Shown: positions 7,851 to 14,975, counted from the stretch's first letter. The stretch: DNA of 17,035 nucleotides from JBLEFH01 sp047345645 (GCA_047345645.1 JBLEFH010000014.1); one strand, 5' to 3'. The notes: generated from the sequence alone by a model not told the origin. Translations and numbers: made by a program.

Positions 7851-8396
7851 ATGAAAATGATCGGCTACGCACGCGTTTCCACTTCCGGCCAGACCCTTGA
7901 TGCTCAGCTCGAACAGCTTGGCACGGCGGGGTGCGATCCCGTGTTCAGGGAGACGATGAGCGGGGCGCGGAACGACCGGCCGGAGCTGAAGAAAGCCTTG
8001 GCCGCCCTTTCGGAAGGGGATGTACTGGTCGTCACAAGGCTCGATCGCCTGGCACGGTCAACGCGCGATCTTCTGGATATCGTCCACACCATCGAAACCC
8101 AGGGTGCGAAGCTGAAGGCGCTTGCGGATTCATGGGCAGACACCACCACGCCCACCGGCAAGCTCATTCTTACCGTCTTGGGCGGTCTTGCAGAGTTCGA
8201 GCGATCCCTGATTGCCGAGCGCACCGCCGAAGGCCGCGACCGTGCCAGACGGGCGGGGCGGCGGCTGGGCAGACCTCCTAAGCTCACACAGCATCAGCGC
8301 GAAGCGGTTCTCAGGATGCGCAGTGAGGGGCAGGACAATGCCGAGATTGCCCGCGTTCTGGGGGTGTCCCGCTCTACAATTTCTAGAATCAGTTGA
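7851..8396 (+). CDS. serine resolvase (Tn3 resolvase/invertase family)
   Basis: A 181-aa site-specific recombinase. The N-terminus MKMIGYARVSTSGQ carries the nucleophile Ser10 and Arg8. The catalytic-domain motif DVLVVTRLDRLARS and the long helix segment LAEFERSLIAERT follow, and a C-terminal helix-turn-helix (EIARVLGVSRSTISRIS) binds DNA. An in-frame GTG at 7836 lies inside the -10 and repeat region, so the ATG at 7851 (or the one at 7857) is the better start. With the adjacent res-like site it most likely resolves plasmid multimers into monomers. No transposase or inverted repeats are seen nearby, so it is not part of an intact transposon here. Its 3' end overlaps the convergent traG end by eight bases. 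Confidence 0.93.
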   Translation: MKMIGYARVSTSGQTLDAQLEQLGTAGCDPVFRETMSGARNDRPELKKALAALSEGDVLVVTRLDRLARSTRDLLDIVHTIETQGAKLKALADSWADTTTPTGKLILTVLGGLAEFERSLIAERTAEGRDRARRAGRRLGRPPKLTQHQREAVLRMRSEGQDNAEIARVLGVSRSTISRIS

Positions 8397-10233
8397 GAGG
8401 ATTCTGGTCGAATCTTCCACGGTAGGCCCTGGTCTTAAAGTACACATTCTGCTTGGCCTTGAGCGGGTTGCGGTTGCCTACCAGCAGCAGCAGATCATCC
8501 GCCTTCATGCCCGTGATCTGCTCAGCGGTCATGAGCTTCTGACGCTGCTCCGAATAGGAAAAATCCCGACCTTCGTTCGGGGCCTTTCCCTCTCGAATTT
8601 GCTGAGAATAGACCGTGCTTTCCCCGAGGTGCCGCGCAGCCCATTCGGCGGTTTCGATATCGTTGAGGTTGAAAACGCGCTTGGTGATGCAGGAGCCAAA
8701 GATCGAACGGGCATCGCTTGGACCATAGGCCTTTTCGACCTGACCTGTGTCTTGCGTGACGAACAGCGCTTCCACACCGGCTCCTGCGGCGACATTGGCA
8801 ATGTTCATGATCTGCTCCATACGGCCCATCCGCACAAATTCATCGAGAACCAGGAGGATCGGAGCCTTGACCTTGCGCCGCCCGTCCTGGCGCACGACCG
8901 TGCCCAGGACAAGATTGATGAACAGGCGCATGAAGATCGCTTGCTTGTCCACCTGGTCGAGCGGCACCACGATGAAAAGATCGACCTGATCATCGAGAAG
9001 ATCATCCATGCGGAAGCTGGACCCGGCCAGGAAGTGCCGCATGTTGTCGGACTGCATCCACTCAAAAGCTTTCGAGACCGCTGTCTGAATCGACCCGCGT
9101 TCCCTGTCACCTGCGCGCAGAATGGTTGCGGCGGTTTGGGCAGGGCGGTGACCGACCAAGTCGCCGTTTTCCGCCCAGGCCTCAAGCGTGCCGTCGAGGT
9201 TTGCAGACAGAAGCAGATCGGCGACGGCGATCAGATTGCGCCGGTTGGGCTCTTCCTGCGTCACGATCACTTCGATCGCCGCAGCGACCAGTTGGCGGGC
9301 CATTTCCGAAAAATGCGCGCCGTCGCCTTGTTCGGGTTTGACCAGGCCGTCCGCAACCAGGGCCACGTCGCGCGCCAGCTCATGGGGCCGGATGTAGTCG
9401 AGCGGGTTGAACTGATCCTTGCCGTCCTCGACGAGACCGAAAGGGTTGAGGACGGCCACCTTGCGCCCGAGCTCTTCGCGGTGGCGGCGCGTGACAGCGA
9501 AATTCTCACCCTTGATGTCGAGAACCACGACCGGCCCCTGGTGATCGAGGATCGCCGGAATCACGGCGCTGACGCCCTTGCCGCCCCGTGTGCCTGAGAC
9601 GACGAGGTGATGCCCGCCGCGCCATCCCTTCGCATCGTTCTTGACGTAGCGCAGGAGCTTGCCCTTGTGCAGGGCGAGGGGCAGGCCGGTCTTGTTGCGC
9701 TTCAGCTGGGCCACGTCACGCGGGTCCATCCATCCCGCTTGCCATGGGCCGGTGCGGGATTTGCGGTTGCGGCCAATGCGCGGATTGAAGATCGCCACCA
9801 GCGGGGTGCTGACAGCGACAGCCACGCCGAAGGCCCCAAGCGCGAAGGAGATCGCCATGGCCTGTTTCTGCGGATCAGAATACCGCGCCAGCCCCTTGAG
9901 TCCTTCCCAAATGGCACGGGGGAGGGGCCGACCTGCGCCCGTCCATGCCTGGACAGTCGCCAGCATGTCGCTGAGCGGGCCTCTGAGGGGCGTCAGGGCT
10001 GTGAGGATGGCAGCGCACAGGCAGAGCCATGCGAGGAGCTTCAGCGGTGTCCTGTGACGCTCTGCGGCGGTTCCGAGGGTGTCAAGGATGGTGGCCACGG
10101 CGATGATCGGGAAGGCATAGGTGGTCACCGGGTAGATCGCGACCGCTTGCGGAGCGAGGAGCAGGGCGGCAGCGGCCAAGATCACAGCACCGATCATGAT
10201 CACCCAGTGGCGGGCTTCCAGAACAAAACTCAT
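8389..10233 (-). CDS. traG: type IV coupling protein TraG/VirD4
   Basis: A 614-aa inner-membrane ATPase that brings the relaxase-DNA complex to a type IV secretion channel. Several hydrophobic segments lie in the N-terminal 150 residues (about 11-31, 36-50, 66-82, 127-148). The cytoplasmic part has Walker A GTRGGKGVS (214-222) and Walker B LLVLDEF (460-466). Further VirD4/TraG signatures are VVVLDIKGENFAVT and LFVTQD. The start overlaps the end of traD by four bases, so the two are coupled. Because the whole plasmid lacks VirB-type channel genes, this coupling protein must work with a helper system. Length and motifs are normal for the family. Confidence 0.95.
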   Translation of the reverse strand: MSFVLEARHWVIMIGAVILAAAALLLAPQAVAIYPVTTYAFPIIAVATILDTLGTAAERHRTPLKLLAWLCLCAAILTALTPLRGPLSDMLATVQAWTGAGRPLPRAIWEGLKGLARYSDPQKQAMAISFALGAFGVAVAVSTPLVAIFNPRIGRNRKSRTGPWQAGWMDPRDVAQLKRNKTGLPLALHKGKLLRYVKNDAKGWRGGHHLVVSGTRGGKGVSAVIPAILDHQGPVVVLDIKGENFAVTRRHREELGRKVAVLNPFGLVEDGKDQFNPLDYIRPHELARDVALVADGLVKPEQGDGAHFSEMARQLVAAAIEVIVTQEEPNRRNLIAVADLLLSANLDGTLEAWAENGDLVGHRPAQTAATILRAGDRERGSIQTAVSKAFEWMQSDNMRHFLAGSSFRMDDLLDDQVDLFIVVPLDQVDKQAIFMRLFINLVLGTVVRQDGRRKVKAPILLVLDEFVRMGRMEQIMNIANVAAGAGVEALFVTQDTGQVEKAYGPSDARSIFGSCITKRVFNLNDIETAEWAARHLGESTVYSQQIREGKAPNEGRDFSYSEQRQKLMTAEQITGMKADDLLLLVGNRNPLKAKQNVYFKTRAYRGRFDQNPLN

Positions 10234-10517
10234 GACCGGTCCTCGTCGCTATCGGGAAACAGAATCTGCCAGAGTCCACGGTCGCGGTCCCGCTGGGTGA
10301 GGCGGTCTGGCAGGTCGCGCCGCACGATGCTCTGAAGAGCAGGTTCGGCGCTCAAACGGTCGAAGACCAAAGTGCCCAGGAGCCATTTGAGACGGTCTTC
10401 GTCTTTCTTCTCAGACAGACGCCGCCTAGCATCGAGCGCTGCGATCTGAGCGTCGAGCTGGGCTTTCTTCTCGGCCAGTTCTTTGATCCGGGCGTCGGTT
10501 GGGCGGCTTTGGGACAT
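10230..10517 (-). CDS. traD: TraD/MobC-like mobilization accessory protein
   Basis: A 95-aa protein with a helical, charged N-terminal half (coiled-coil-like run EKKAQLDAQIAALDARRRL, residues 16-34) followed by a DRLKWLLGTLVFDRL segment that resembles the conserved core of Ti-type TraD proteins. It stands directly between the oriT-like region and traG and overlaps traG by four bases, which is the traD-traG order of Ti and related plasmids. It probably binds near oriT or assists the relaxosome. The family assignment rests on position and on that short core, so it is moderate. Confidence 0.7.
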   Translation of the reverse strand: MSQSRPTDARIKELAEKKAQLDAQIAALDARRRLSEKKDEDRLKWLLGTLVFDRLSAEPALQSIVRRDLPDRLTQRDRDRGLWQILFPDSDEDRS

Positions 10518-10576
10518 GGGGTAACCTCGGGTATAATGGCGGCGAATGTAGTGGCGGATTGATAGGTTGAAAAGAA

Positions 10577-10617
10577 TTAAATGCGCGCTTATACATTGTC
10601 TTCGACAACGTGCGCGT
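10577..10617. other. putative oriT nic region
   Basis: A perfect 5-bp hairpin with a three-base loop (10596-10608, TTGTC/GACAA) lies between the divergent traD and relaxase genes. On the minus strand it is followed after two bases by TATAAGCGCGCA (10593 down to 10582), close to the TAAGTGCGC nic core of Q-type origins such as RSF1010, with the same hairpin-then-nic order. On the plus strand the same hairpin is followed by CGTGCGCGTCC, also similar, so the nicked strand is not certain. The flanks carry TGCGCG at 10582 and 10611. Confidence 0.55.
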
Positions 10618-10623
10618 CCTCAT

Positions 10624-10723
10624 GGGGGTAAACCCCCGCGCCGGACGGCTTCCCCCAAGGCGGCGATGCCGCCTAAACGAGGGTTTCACCCTCGCGCTCC
10701 CGACCAGCGCAATCAGGCGCTGG
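10624..10723. repeat. array of four perfect inverted repeats between oriT and the relaxase start
   Basis: Four short perfect hairpins follow one another. They are GGGGGT/ACCCCC (10624-10629 with 10632-10637), AGGCGGC/GCCGCCT (10658-10664 with 10668-10674), CGAGGGT/ACCCTCG (10678-10684 with 10688-10694) and CCAGCGC/GCGCTGG (10704-10710 with 10717-10723). Loops are 2, 3, 3 and 6 bases. None is followed by a T-run. They would fold both in the single-stranded transferred DNA and in the untranslated leader of the relaxase mRNA, so a role in transfer or in relaxase control is possible. Confidence 0.7.
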
Positions 10724-10752
10724 ACCCTGTTTTGAAGAGAGGCGTCCCAAGC

Positions 10753-12030
10753 GTGGCGATCTACCATCTCAGTGCAAAAGTGATCAGCCGGGCAGGCGGC
10801 CGTTCATCTGTCGCAGCCGCCGCCTACCGGACGGCTGGGCGGCTGCGGGATGACCGGCAGGGGGTGGAGCATGACTATTCACGGAAAGGCGGTGTCGTGC
10901 ATTCCGAGATCATGGCCCCAGAGAATGCGCCAGACTGGATGCGCGATCGGGACCAGCTCTGGAACGCGGTCGAGGCGGTCGAGAAACGCCGTGATGCACA
11001 GCTTGCCCGCGAGATAGAGGTGGCGCTGCCGCGTGAGCTCGATCGCGGGGAGCGGTTGGAGCTTTTGCGCGGGTTTGTGCAGCGCGAATTTGTCGATCGC
11101 GGCATGATCGCGGACGTGGCCATTCACGAGGGCAAGGCCCGTGATGGTCACGGTCAGCCCCATGCGCATGTCATGCTGACGATGCGCGAGCTGACTGGCG
11201 AGGGGTTCGGCAAGAAGGATCGCAGCTGGAATGCGCCAGACTTGCTGATGGGCTGGCGCGAAGCCTGGGCGCGGGATGCGAACACAGCCCTTGAGCGGGC
11301 AGGGCGGTCGGAGCGGATCGATCATCGGTCGCTCGATGTTCAGCGGTCTGAGGCCGAACAACAGGTCGAGCGGGCGCGCGAGGGCGGGCAGGAAGAGATT
11401 GCGCTTGAGCACGAGAAGAAGGTGGTCGAGCTCAGCCGCGAGCCCGAGCCGAAAATCGGGCCATCGGCCAATGCTCAGGAAAAGCGCGGGATCGTCACGG
11501 AGCGCGGCGAGGCATTCCGTGCGGCGCAGGCGCGCAATGCACAGCGCCAGGAGCTGGGCTGGCGGCAGTTGGAATTGCGGCTTGAGCTGATGGAGCGGGG
11601 GCGCGCCTTCATTGCCACCGCGCGCGAGCGGCTGGATCAGCTTTGGGGCCGCGCCGAGGCGGCGATGTCACGGATCAAGGAGAGGGTTATGGGCGAGGTT
11701 GAGAGGCCACAGGCTGGGGACGAGCGGGGCGATATGGACGCGCGCCGAGCGGCAGTGTTGGGGCGCGATGTTGATCGACCTGAAGTGCAAGCGCCGGATG
11801 TCGGGCGCGAGAGGGTTGCGTCTGACGATCCAGACCGAGATCGTCGGGACGCCATCCTTGGGCGTGCGCGCGATATCGGACAGGAGCGGGATCCAGCGGC
11901 GGTAGAACGGGACATTGCCGCCCGTGACGGCGAGGGCCGCGACCAAGGGCAGCGGGATGACATTCTCGGGCGTGGGCGCAATACTGCGTCTGAACGCGGA
12001 AAAAGTCGCGACAGAGACAGAGAACGGTAA
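10753..12030 (+). CDS. mobA: MOBQ-type relaxase (MobA/MobL family)
   Basis: A 425-aa nicking enzyme for conjugative mobilization. The N-terminus MAIYHLSAKVISRAGGRS is typical of the MobA/MobL family. The catalytic tyrosine is Y25 in AAAAYRTAGRL. The metal-binding motif III is HGQPHAHVML (H133, H137, H139), preceded by DVAIHEGKA. The GTG at 10753 is chosen because the family begins exactly there; the frame is open 62 codons further upstream, but that stretch is the hairpin-rich oriT region. There is no helicase domain, unlike full-length TraA. The C-terminal 100 residues are very rich in Arg, Asp and Glu and contain three imperfect repeats around R-R/D-D/A-x-LGR. Two small genes follow in the same direction. 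Confidence 0.93.
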   Translation: MAIYHLSAKVISRAGGRSSVAAAAYRTAGRLRDDRQGVEHDYSRKGGVVHSEIMAPENAPDWMRDRDQLWNAVEAVEKRRDAQLAREIEVALPRELDRGERLELLRGFVQREFVDRGMIADVAIHEGKARDGHGQPHAHVMLTMRELTGEGFGKKDRSWNAPDLLMGWREAWARDANTALERAGRSERIDHRSLDVQRSEAEQQVERAREGGQEEIALEHEKKVVELSREPEPKIGPSANAQEKRGIVTERGEAFRAAQARNAQRQELGWRQLELRLELMERGRAFIATARERLDQLWGRAEAAMSRIKERVMGEVERPQAGDERGDMDARRAAVLGRDVDRPEVQAPDVGRERVASDDPDRDRRDAILGRARDIGQERDPAAVERDIAARDGEGRDQGQRDDILGRGRNTASERGKSRDRDRER

Positions 12031-12049
12031 AAACTAAAAGGGACCAACA

Positions 12050-12313
12050 GTGTTTGAAGATCGCTACCATAAGGACCAGCCTGCCGTGAAAGAAATGGCG
12101 CAGCGCATTGCGAATAATAGCCCCCAAGTACTCGCGACCCAAGATGATTTTGTCGCTGCCTACAGCCAAGAGGCAGCAGACATGGTTGCCAAGGGAGGCT
12201 TGCTTGCAGCCCTTTGGGATATCGGAATTGATGCTGTTCCCGCATCGTTCGAAGGGGAGGGGCGCGACCGGCCAAAGGGCCTGAAGACCAGCCCAGTTGG
12301 TAAAGCTTTCTAA
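12050..12313 (+). CDS. hypothetical protein in the relaxase operon
   Basis: An 87-aa soluble protein that I do not recognise. It starts with GTG at 12050, preceded by AAAAGGGA at suitable distance and only 19 bases after the relaxase stop. The first 35 residues look helical and charged. A small hydrophobic segment GGLLAALWDIGIDAVPASF follows at about 49-67, then a basic, glycine-rich tail. There are no cysteines or clear motifs. Its stop overlaps the next start (TAATG), so the two products are probably made together, which is a common sign of partners. The shared operon suggests a function in transfer or in establishment in the recipient, but nothing in the sequence proves it. Confidence 0.75.
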   Translation: MFEDRYHKDQPAVKEMAQRIANNSPQVLATQDDFVAAYSQEAADMVAKGGLLAALWDIGIDAVPASFEGEGRDRPKGLKTSPVGKAF

Positions 12314-12780
12314 TGTTTGGCTTCTTCAAAAAACAAGAGAAGCAAACGCAGCCGCTTCCCATGTACACGGACGTTTACGACATCATGCTGTATCAAGCGC
12401 CGGATGGGACACCGAAAGGGGCGTTGCCGACGATCTACGCGTTTCGGGTGAAAGACCCGTCGTTGTCGCCTGATCCCAGACCGGATTTCGTGTTGCTTGA
12501 GACCGATGAAGAAATCCAAGCGTGGCAGCAGACCATGGCGGATTTCGTTGTTCTGAATGATGAAGGACAGATCACGGATGCGCCGCTTCTGCGTTGGAAC
12601 GATATTCCAAGTCTGCTGACCTCAGACGATGAAATAGTCGCGACCTACATGCCGATCCAAGATGATCAGGGTTGGCCAGTTCTGGCAGTCCAAGCGCACC
12701 CATTCAATGCTGCTCTATCCGTGAAACCGGCCCGGGACAGATACTATTTTCAGCAGAATAAGTGTATTGTCGTGCTCTGA
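12313..12780 (+). CDS. hypothetical protein, translationally coupled to the preceding small gene
   Basis: A 155-aa acidic soluble protein that I do not recognise. The N-terminus MFGFFKKQEK is followed by a mixed alpha/beta region with many Asp and Pro residues (about 37-55 and 90-120), and the protein ends in a hydrophobic KCIVVL. No signal peptide, membrane helix or catalytic motif is visible. The ATG overlaps the stop of the previous gene by one base. It is the last gene of the relaxase operon and converges on the partition genes. An anti-restriction, entry-exclusion or toxin-antitoxin role would be possible for such a pair, but this is speculation. Confidence 0.75.
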   Translation: MFGFFKKQEKQTQPLPMYTDVYDIMLYQAPDGTPKGALPTIYAFRVKDPSLSPDPRPDFVLLETDEEIQAWQQTMADFVVLNDEGQITDAPLLRWNDIPSLLTSDDEIVATYMPIQDDQGWPVLAVQAHPFNAALSVKPARDRYYFQQNKCIVVL

Positions 12781-12874
12781 CTTGCACCTGTGGAGACATG
12801 TTGATGGGTGGTGCGAGGACGTGCCGCTTGTCTGAGGCTGAGATGAACGGATGCGGATATAAATAGGCGCGCAT

Positions 12875-12914
12875 AGGCGCAAATCATGCAATCATGATTG
12901 CATGATTTGCGCCT
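12875..12914. repeat. perfect 40-bp palindrome centred on the partition gene stop codon
   Basis: Bases 12875-12894 are the exact reverse complement of 12895-12914, with no loop and no mismatch. The left arm starts AGGCGCAAATCATGCA. Inside are repeated ATCATG/CATGAT steps. The stop codon of the small partition gene (12892-12894) touches the centre, and the arm encodes its last residues. The site lies between convergent transcripts, so it may act as a bidirectional terminator, although no T-run follows. A binding or centromere site for the ribbon-helix-helix protein is the other option. Confidence 0.9.
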
Positions 12915-13146
12915 TGTAGGCTTCCCACATCTTGAGGAAAAGCTGCTTCTTCGCGCCGTGGCTAAAGCCGAACTCGCGCCCTGCCCTTTCTGAAAACTCT
13001 TCGAAGACACTTTGCGGAATCCGCACTTGTAGCGGCCGCAGCGGTTCTTTCGCATCGCGCGTGTCGGTGGTGATCACATCGGGAGCAGTATCGGCCGGAG
13101 GCGGTGCGCCCTTCCCGCTTTTGAGCTTGGTGATGTTGGTGCTCAT
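12892..13146 (-). CDS. ribbon-helix-helix partition/regulator protein (ParB/ParG-like partner of ParA)
   Basis: An 84-aa protein with a flexible, Pro/Thr-rich N-terminal tail (residues 1-37) and a C-terminal ribbon-helix-helix fold: strand PLQVRIP (38-44), helix QSVFEEFSERAGREFG (45-60), then turn and second helix KKQLFLKMWEAYKAQ (66-80). This is the layout of ParG/Omega-type centromere-binding proteins that work with a ParA ATPase. Its ATG overlaps the parA stop by one base, the usual operon order. The flexible tail of such proteins stimulates ParA ATP hydrolysis. The 3' end runs into a 40-bp palindrome. The partner role is inferred from operon and fold. Confidence 0.78.
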   Translation of the reverse strand: MSTNITKLKSGKGAPPPADTAPDVITTDTRDAKEPLRPLQVRIPQSVFEEFSERAGREFGFSHGAKKQLFLKMWEAYKAQIMQS

Positions 13147-13799
13147 TACGCCACCTGCCTTTCTTGCAGCTCGACCATCATATCGATCACGCTTTGCGCT
13201 AGCTTCGAGGCGCGGTTGTTCAACGTGCGGAACGAGGTTTCGGTGATGGCCTTGCCGATATCCGAAGCCGATCCGTAAGCCGTGGAGACCGAGACTTCCC
13301 CTTCGAGGACGGTATAGCCCGCCTGTTCGAGATACTGGCGCGCAGCCGCATTCTCACGCTCGCTGCCCGTGGTCTTGAACATGGCAAAGGCGATCTTCTC
13401 GACTGCGATGCCTTTCTTACGTAGGGCGTGCGCCAGGACCACGCCAGGATGCAGATCATCAACCGTTTGACCTGTCGGGATCACCACGAGATCGGACACC
13501 GTTGCAATCTCGAAGGTTTGCTCCGAGGCGTTCGGCTTGCCGTCCATGATCAGCGCGTCAAAGCGCGGCGCATCTTCGAGCGCAGTCTTCACCGAAGCGA
13601 AGCTTTGAACTTGGATTTCTGGGGTCACGCCGTTCTCGGCGCGCCGTCCCGCCCAATGGGTGCAAGTCTGTTGCTGCGTGTCGAGGTCTGCAATCTTGGT
13701 GGACAGGCCACCGGCAACGAACTCGCGCGCCATCATACGGGCGAGGGTGGATTTCCCGACGCCGCCTTTCTGGGACACCATCCCGATCTTGTAAGTCAT
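13146..13799 (-). CDS. parA: ParA-family partition ATPase
   Basis: A 217-aa Walker-type ATPase of the small ParA group. It has the deviant Walker A KGGVGKST (residues 11-18) after MTYKIGMVSQ, the A' region ADLDTQQQT, and a Walker B-like DALIMDG. There is no N-terminal DNA-binding domain, which fits the type Ib ParA that pairs with a small ribbon-helix-helix protein, found here immediately downstream. The ATG at 13799 is chosen because the family begins there; the frame stays open 37 codons upstream without homology-like sequence. GGAG lies about ten bases before the start. It ensures plasmid segregation by forming ATP-dependent patterns on the nucleoid. Confidence 0.93.
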   Translation of the reverse strand: MTYKIGMVSQKGGVGKSTLARMMAREFVAGGLSTKIADLDTQQQTCTHWAGRRAENGVTPEIQVQSFASVKTALEDAPRFDALIMDGKPNASEQTFEIATVSDLVVIPTGQTVDDLHPGVVLAHALRKKGIAVEKIAFAMFKTTGSERENAAARQYLEQAGYTVLEGEVSVSTAYGSASDIGKAITETSFRTLNNRASKLAQSVIDMMVELQERQVA

Positions 13800-13840
13800 G
13801 ATTTCTGCTCCGATCTGCCAAATCGTTATTGTTTTGAAAC

Positions 13841-13870
13841 ATGCTAGCACGCTTTGGTGAATCGCGCCAA
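13841..13870 (-). promoter_or_regulatory. putative parA promoter
   Basis: Read on the minus strand, TTGGCG (13870-13865) and TAGCAT (13846-13841) are separated by 18 bases, and the parA start follows 41 bases downstream. The region also holds GCATG/CATGC steps that could be bound by the small partition protein. The match to consensus is moderate. Confidence 0.35.
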
Positions 13871-13900
13871 GCATGAAGGCATCTTTTCCACAAAGGCGCT

Positions 13901-13918
13901 TTGCATGCATTCATGCAA
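13901..13918. repeat. inverted repeat TTGCATG/CATGCAA upstream of parA
   Basis: TTGCATG (13901-13907) and CATGCAA (13912-13918) are separated by four bases, just after the repA stop and upstream of the parA promoter. The same TCATGCAA step occurs in the 40-bp palindrome at the other end of the operon, and GTTGCATGCAAC occurs at 15583-15594. It may be an operator or centromere element. A DnaA-box-like TTTTCCACA lies next to it at 13884-13892. Confidence 0.5.
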
Positions 13919-13925
13919 GAAGCTT

Positions 13926-14975
13926 TTACCGCTTGTAAGCGCCCCGTTTCTTGCAGAATGCGAGGAAGTGCTTATCGGGGTCTTTGACCGCGATCCCCTT
14001 TTCCAGCACCCACCCGCGCCACTCGTTCTCCAAGTGGTGCATGTCCCATCCAGGCGCGAGGCGGCGTGCCTCTTCATGCGTATCGGGATCAAGGCGCAAG
14101 GAGGAAAGTGGCAGGGGCAGAGCGGCTTGCTGGGTTTCTTTTTTGGGTCGCACGATCACTACGTCTTCTTCGAGGGTGAAGCTGTAGTCGGGCATGTGAT
14201 CGTGCTGTTCATCGTCTTCGATGATCTTGCCGATCAGGCGGCGAAATTCCTTCACGGTCGAGCTCGACCCGCACTTGTCGCGCAGGAGCTCAAGGCCGAT
14301 CTTCCAGACAGGTTGCGCCCCGCAATGCTTGCGCGCGATCTCGTAGAGGCGGCGCTCAAGGGGTTTGCGCAGGAAGAAATACTGCCTGTTGAGCGTCAGG
14401 ACATTGTTGTTCTGGATCGCATCGAAGACCCAATCGGACAGCGTGATCTCGACATCGAGCATGCGCCCGTCACGGGTTTCCTTCACGATCTCGGCCGCGT
14501 CGATCAGACTAAAGACCTTGAAGTATTCCTTGCCGCCTTGGCGCAGGTTGGTTTCGATCTGCGTGCCTTGGAGGCGGCGCAGCGCGTCCTTCAAGAGCTC
14601 ATAGCCTCGGCCAGAGGTTTGGCGGTTTGTGGCCACCAGCAGGTCATAGGCTTTGAAGCGCAAGCTGCGATGCACCTGGCGGCCTTCGTTGAGCGCGGCC
14701 ATGCACTGGCTGATGCAGTAAATCAGAACGTCCCGATCATGCACGGTTGCGAGCCCGTGGCGGGAAGGGGAGACCTCGATAAAGTTCTCCCCGCGCACGT
14801 ATTTTCGCGGGTTCATATCGGGCTTGGTCGAAAGCGTGAAAACCGGGTTCTCCATCGAGGCCATGTCGCCCTTGGGCACAGCATCCACGATGTCGCAGAC
14901 AAAGAGATCGCGCTGCGGATGCCGATCTGGCAAGAGCGGCGAGCGGGTAGGGAGGGCAGCGCTATCATTCGTCAT
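13926..14975 (-). CDS. repA: plasmid replication initiator RepA
   Basis: A 349-aa initiator of the Rep family common on alphaproteobacterial plasmids (PF10134 type). Recognisable stretches are RDVLIYCISQCMAAL, RFKAYDLLVATNRQTSGRGY, the winged-helix-like LKDALRRLQGTQIETN, RQYFFLRKPLERRLYEIARKH, and a C-terminal GWDMHHLENEWRGWV. The ATG at 14975 is taken as start; an in-frame GTG three codons upstream (14984) lies within an iteron. Six iterons lie directly upstream, the first covering the start itself, so RepA should bind its own promoter region and repress itself while also opening the origin. Order repA-parA-partner, all leftward, gives a compact replication and partition block. Confidence 0.93.
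   Translation of the reverse strand: MTNDSAALPTRSPLLPDRHPQRDLFVCDIVDAVPKGDMASMENPVFTLSTKPDMNPRKYVRGENFIEVSPSRHGLATVHDRDVLIYCISQCMAALNEGRQVHRSLRFKAYDLLVATNRQTSGRGYELLKDALRRLQGTQIETNLRQGGKEYFKVFSLIDAAEIVKETRDGRMLDVEITLSDWVFDAIQNNNVLTLNRQYFFLRKPLERRLYEIARKHCGAQPVWKIGLELLRDKCGSSSTVKEFRRLIGKIIEDDEQHDHMPDYSFTLEEDVVIVRPKKETQQAALPLPLSSLRLDPDTHEEARRLAPGWDMHHLENEWRGWVLEKGIAVKDPDKHFLAFCKKRGAYKR

Noticed and set aside
7761..8396. Transposon of the Tn3 family
   Set aside because: Resolvase and res-like site only; no transposase and no 38-bp terminal inverted repeats found.
8212..9597. 461-codon open frame on the plus strand
   Set aside because: It lies antisense to traG over most of its length and has no recognisable motif; long antisense frames are common in GC-rich genes.
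10567..10752. 62-codon N-terminal extension of the relaxase
   Set aside because: It would translate the oriT hairpin array, and the relaxase family begins at MAIYHLSAKV (10753).
13800..13910. 37-codon N-terminal extension of ParA
   Set aside because: The family starts at MTYKIGMVSQKGG, with an acceptable ribosome binding site; the extension covers promoter and repeats.
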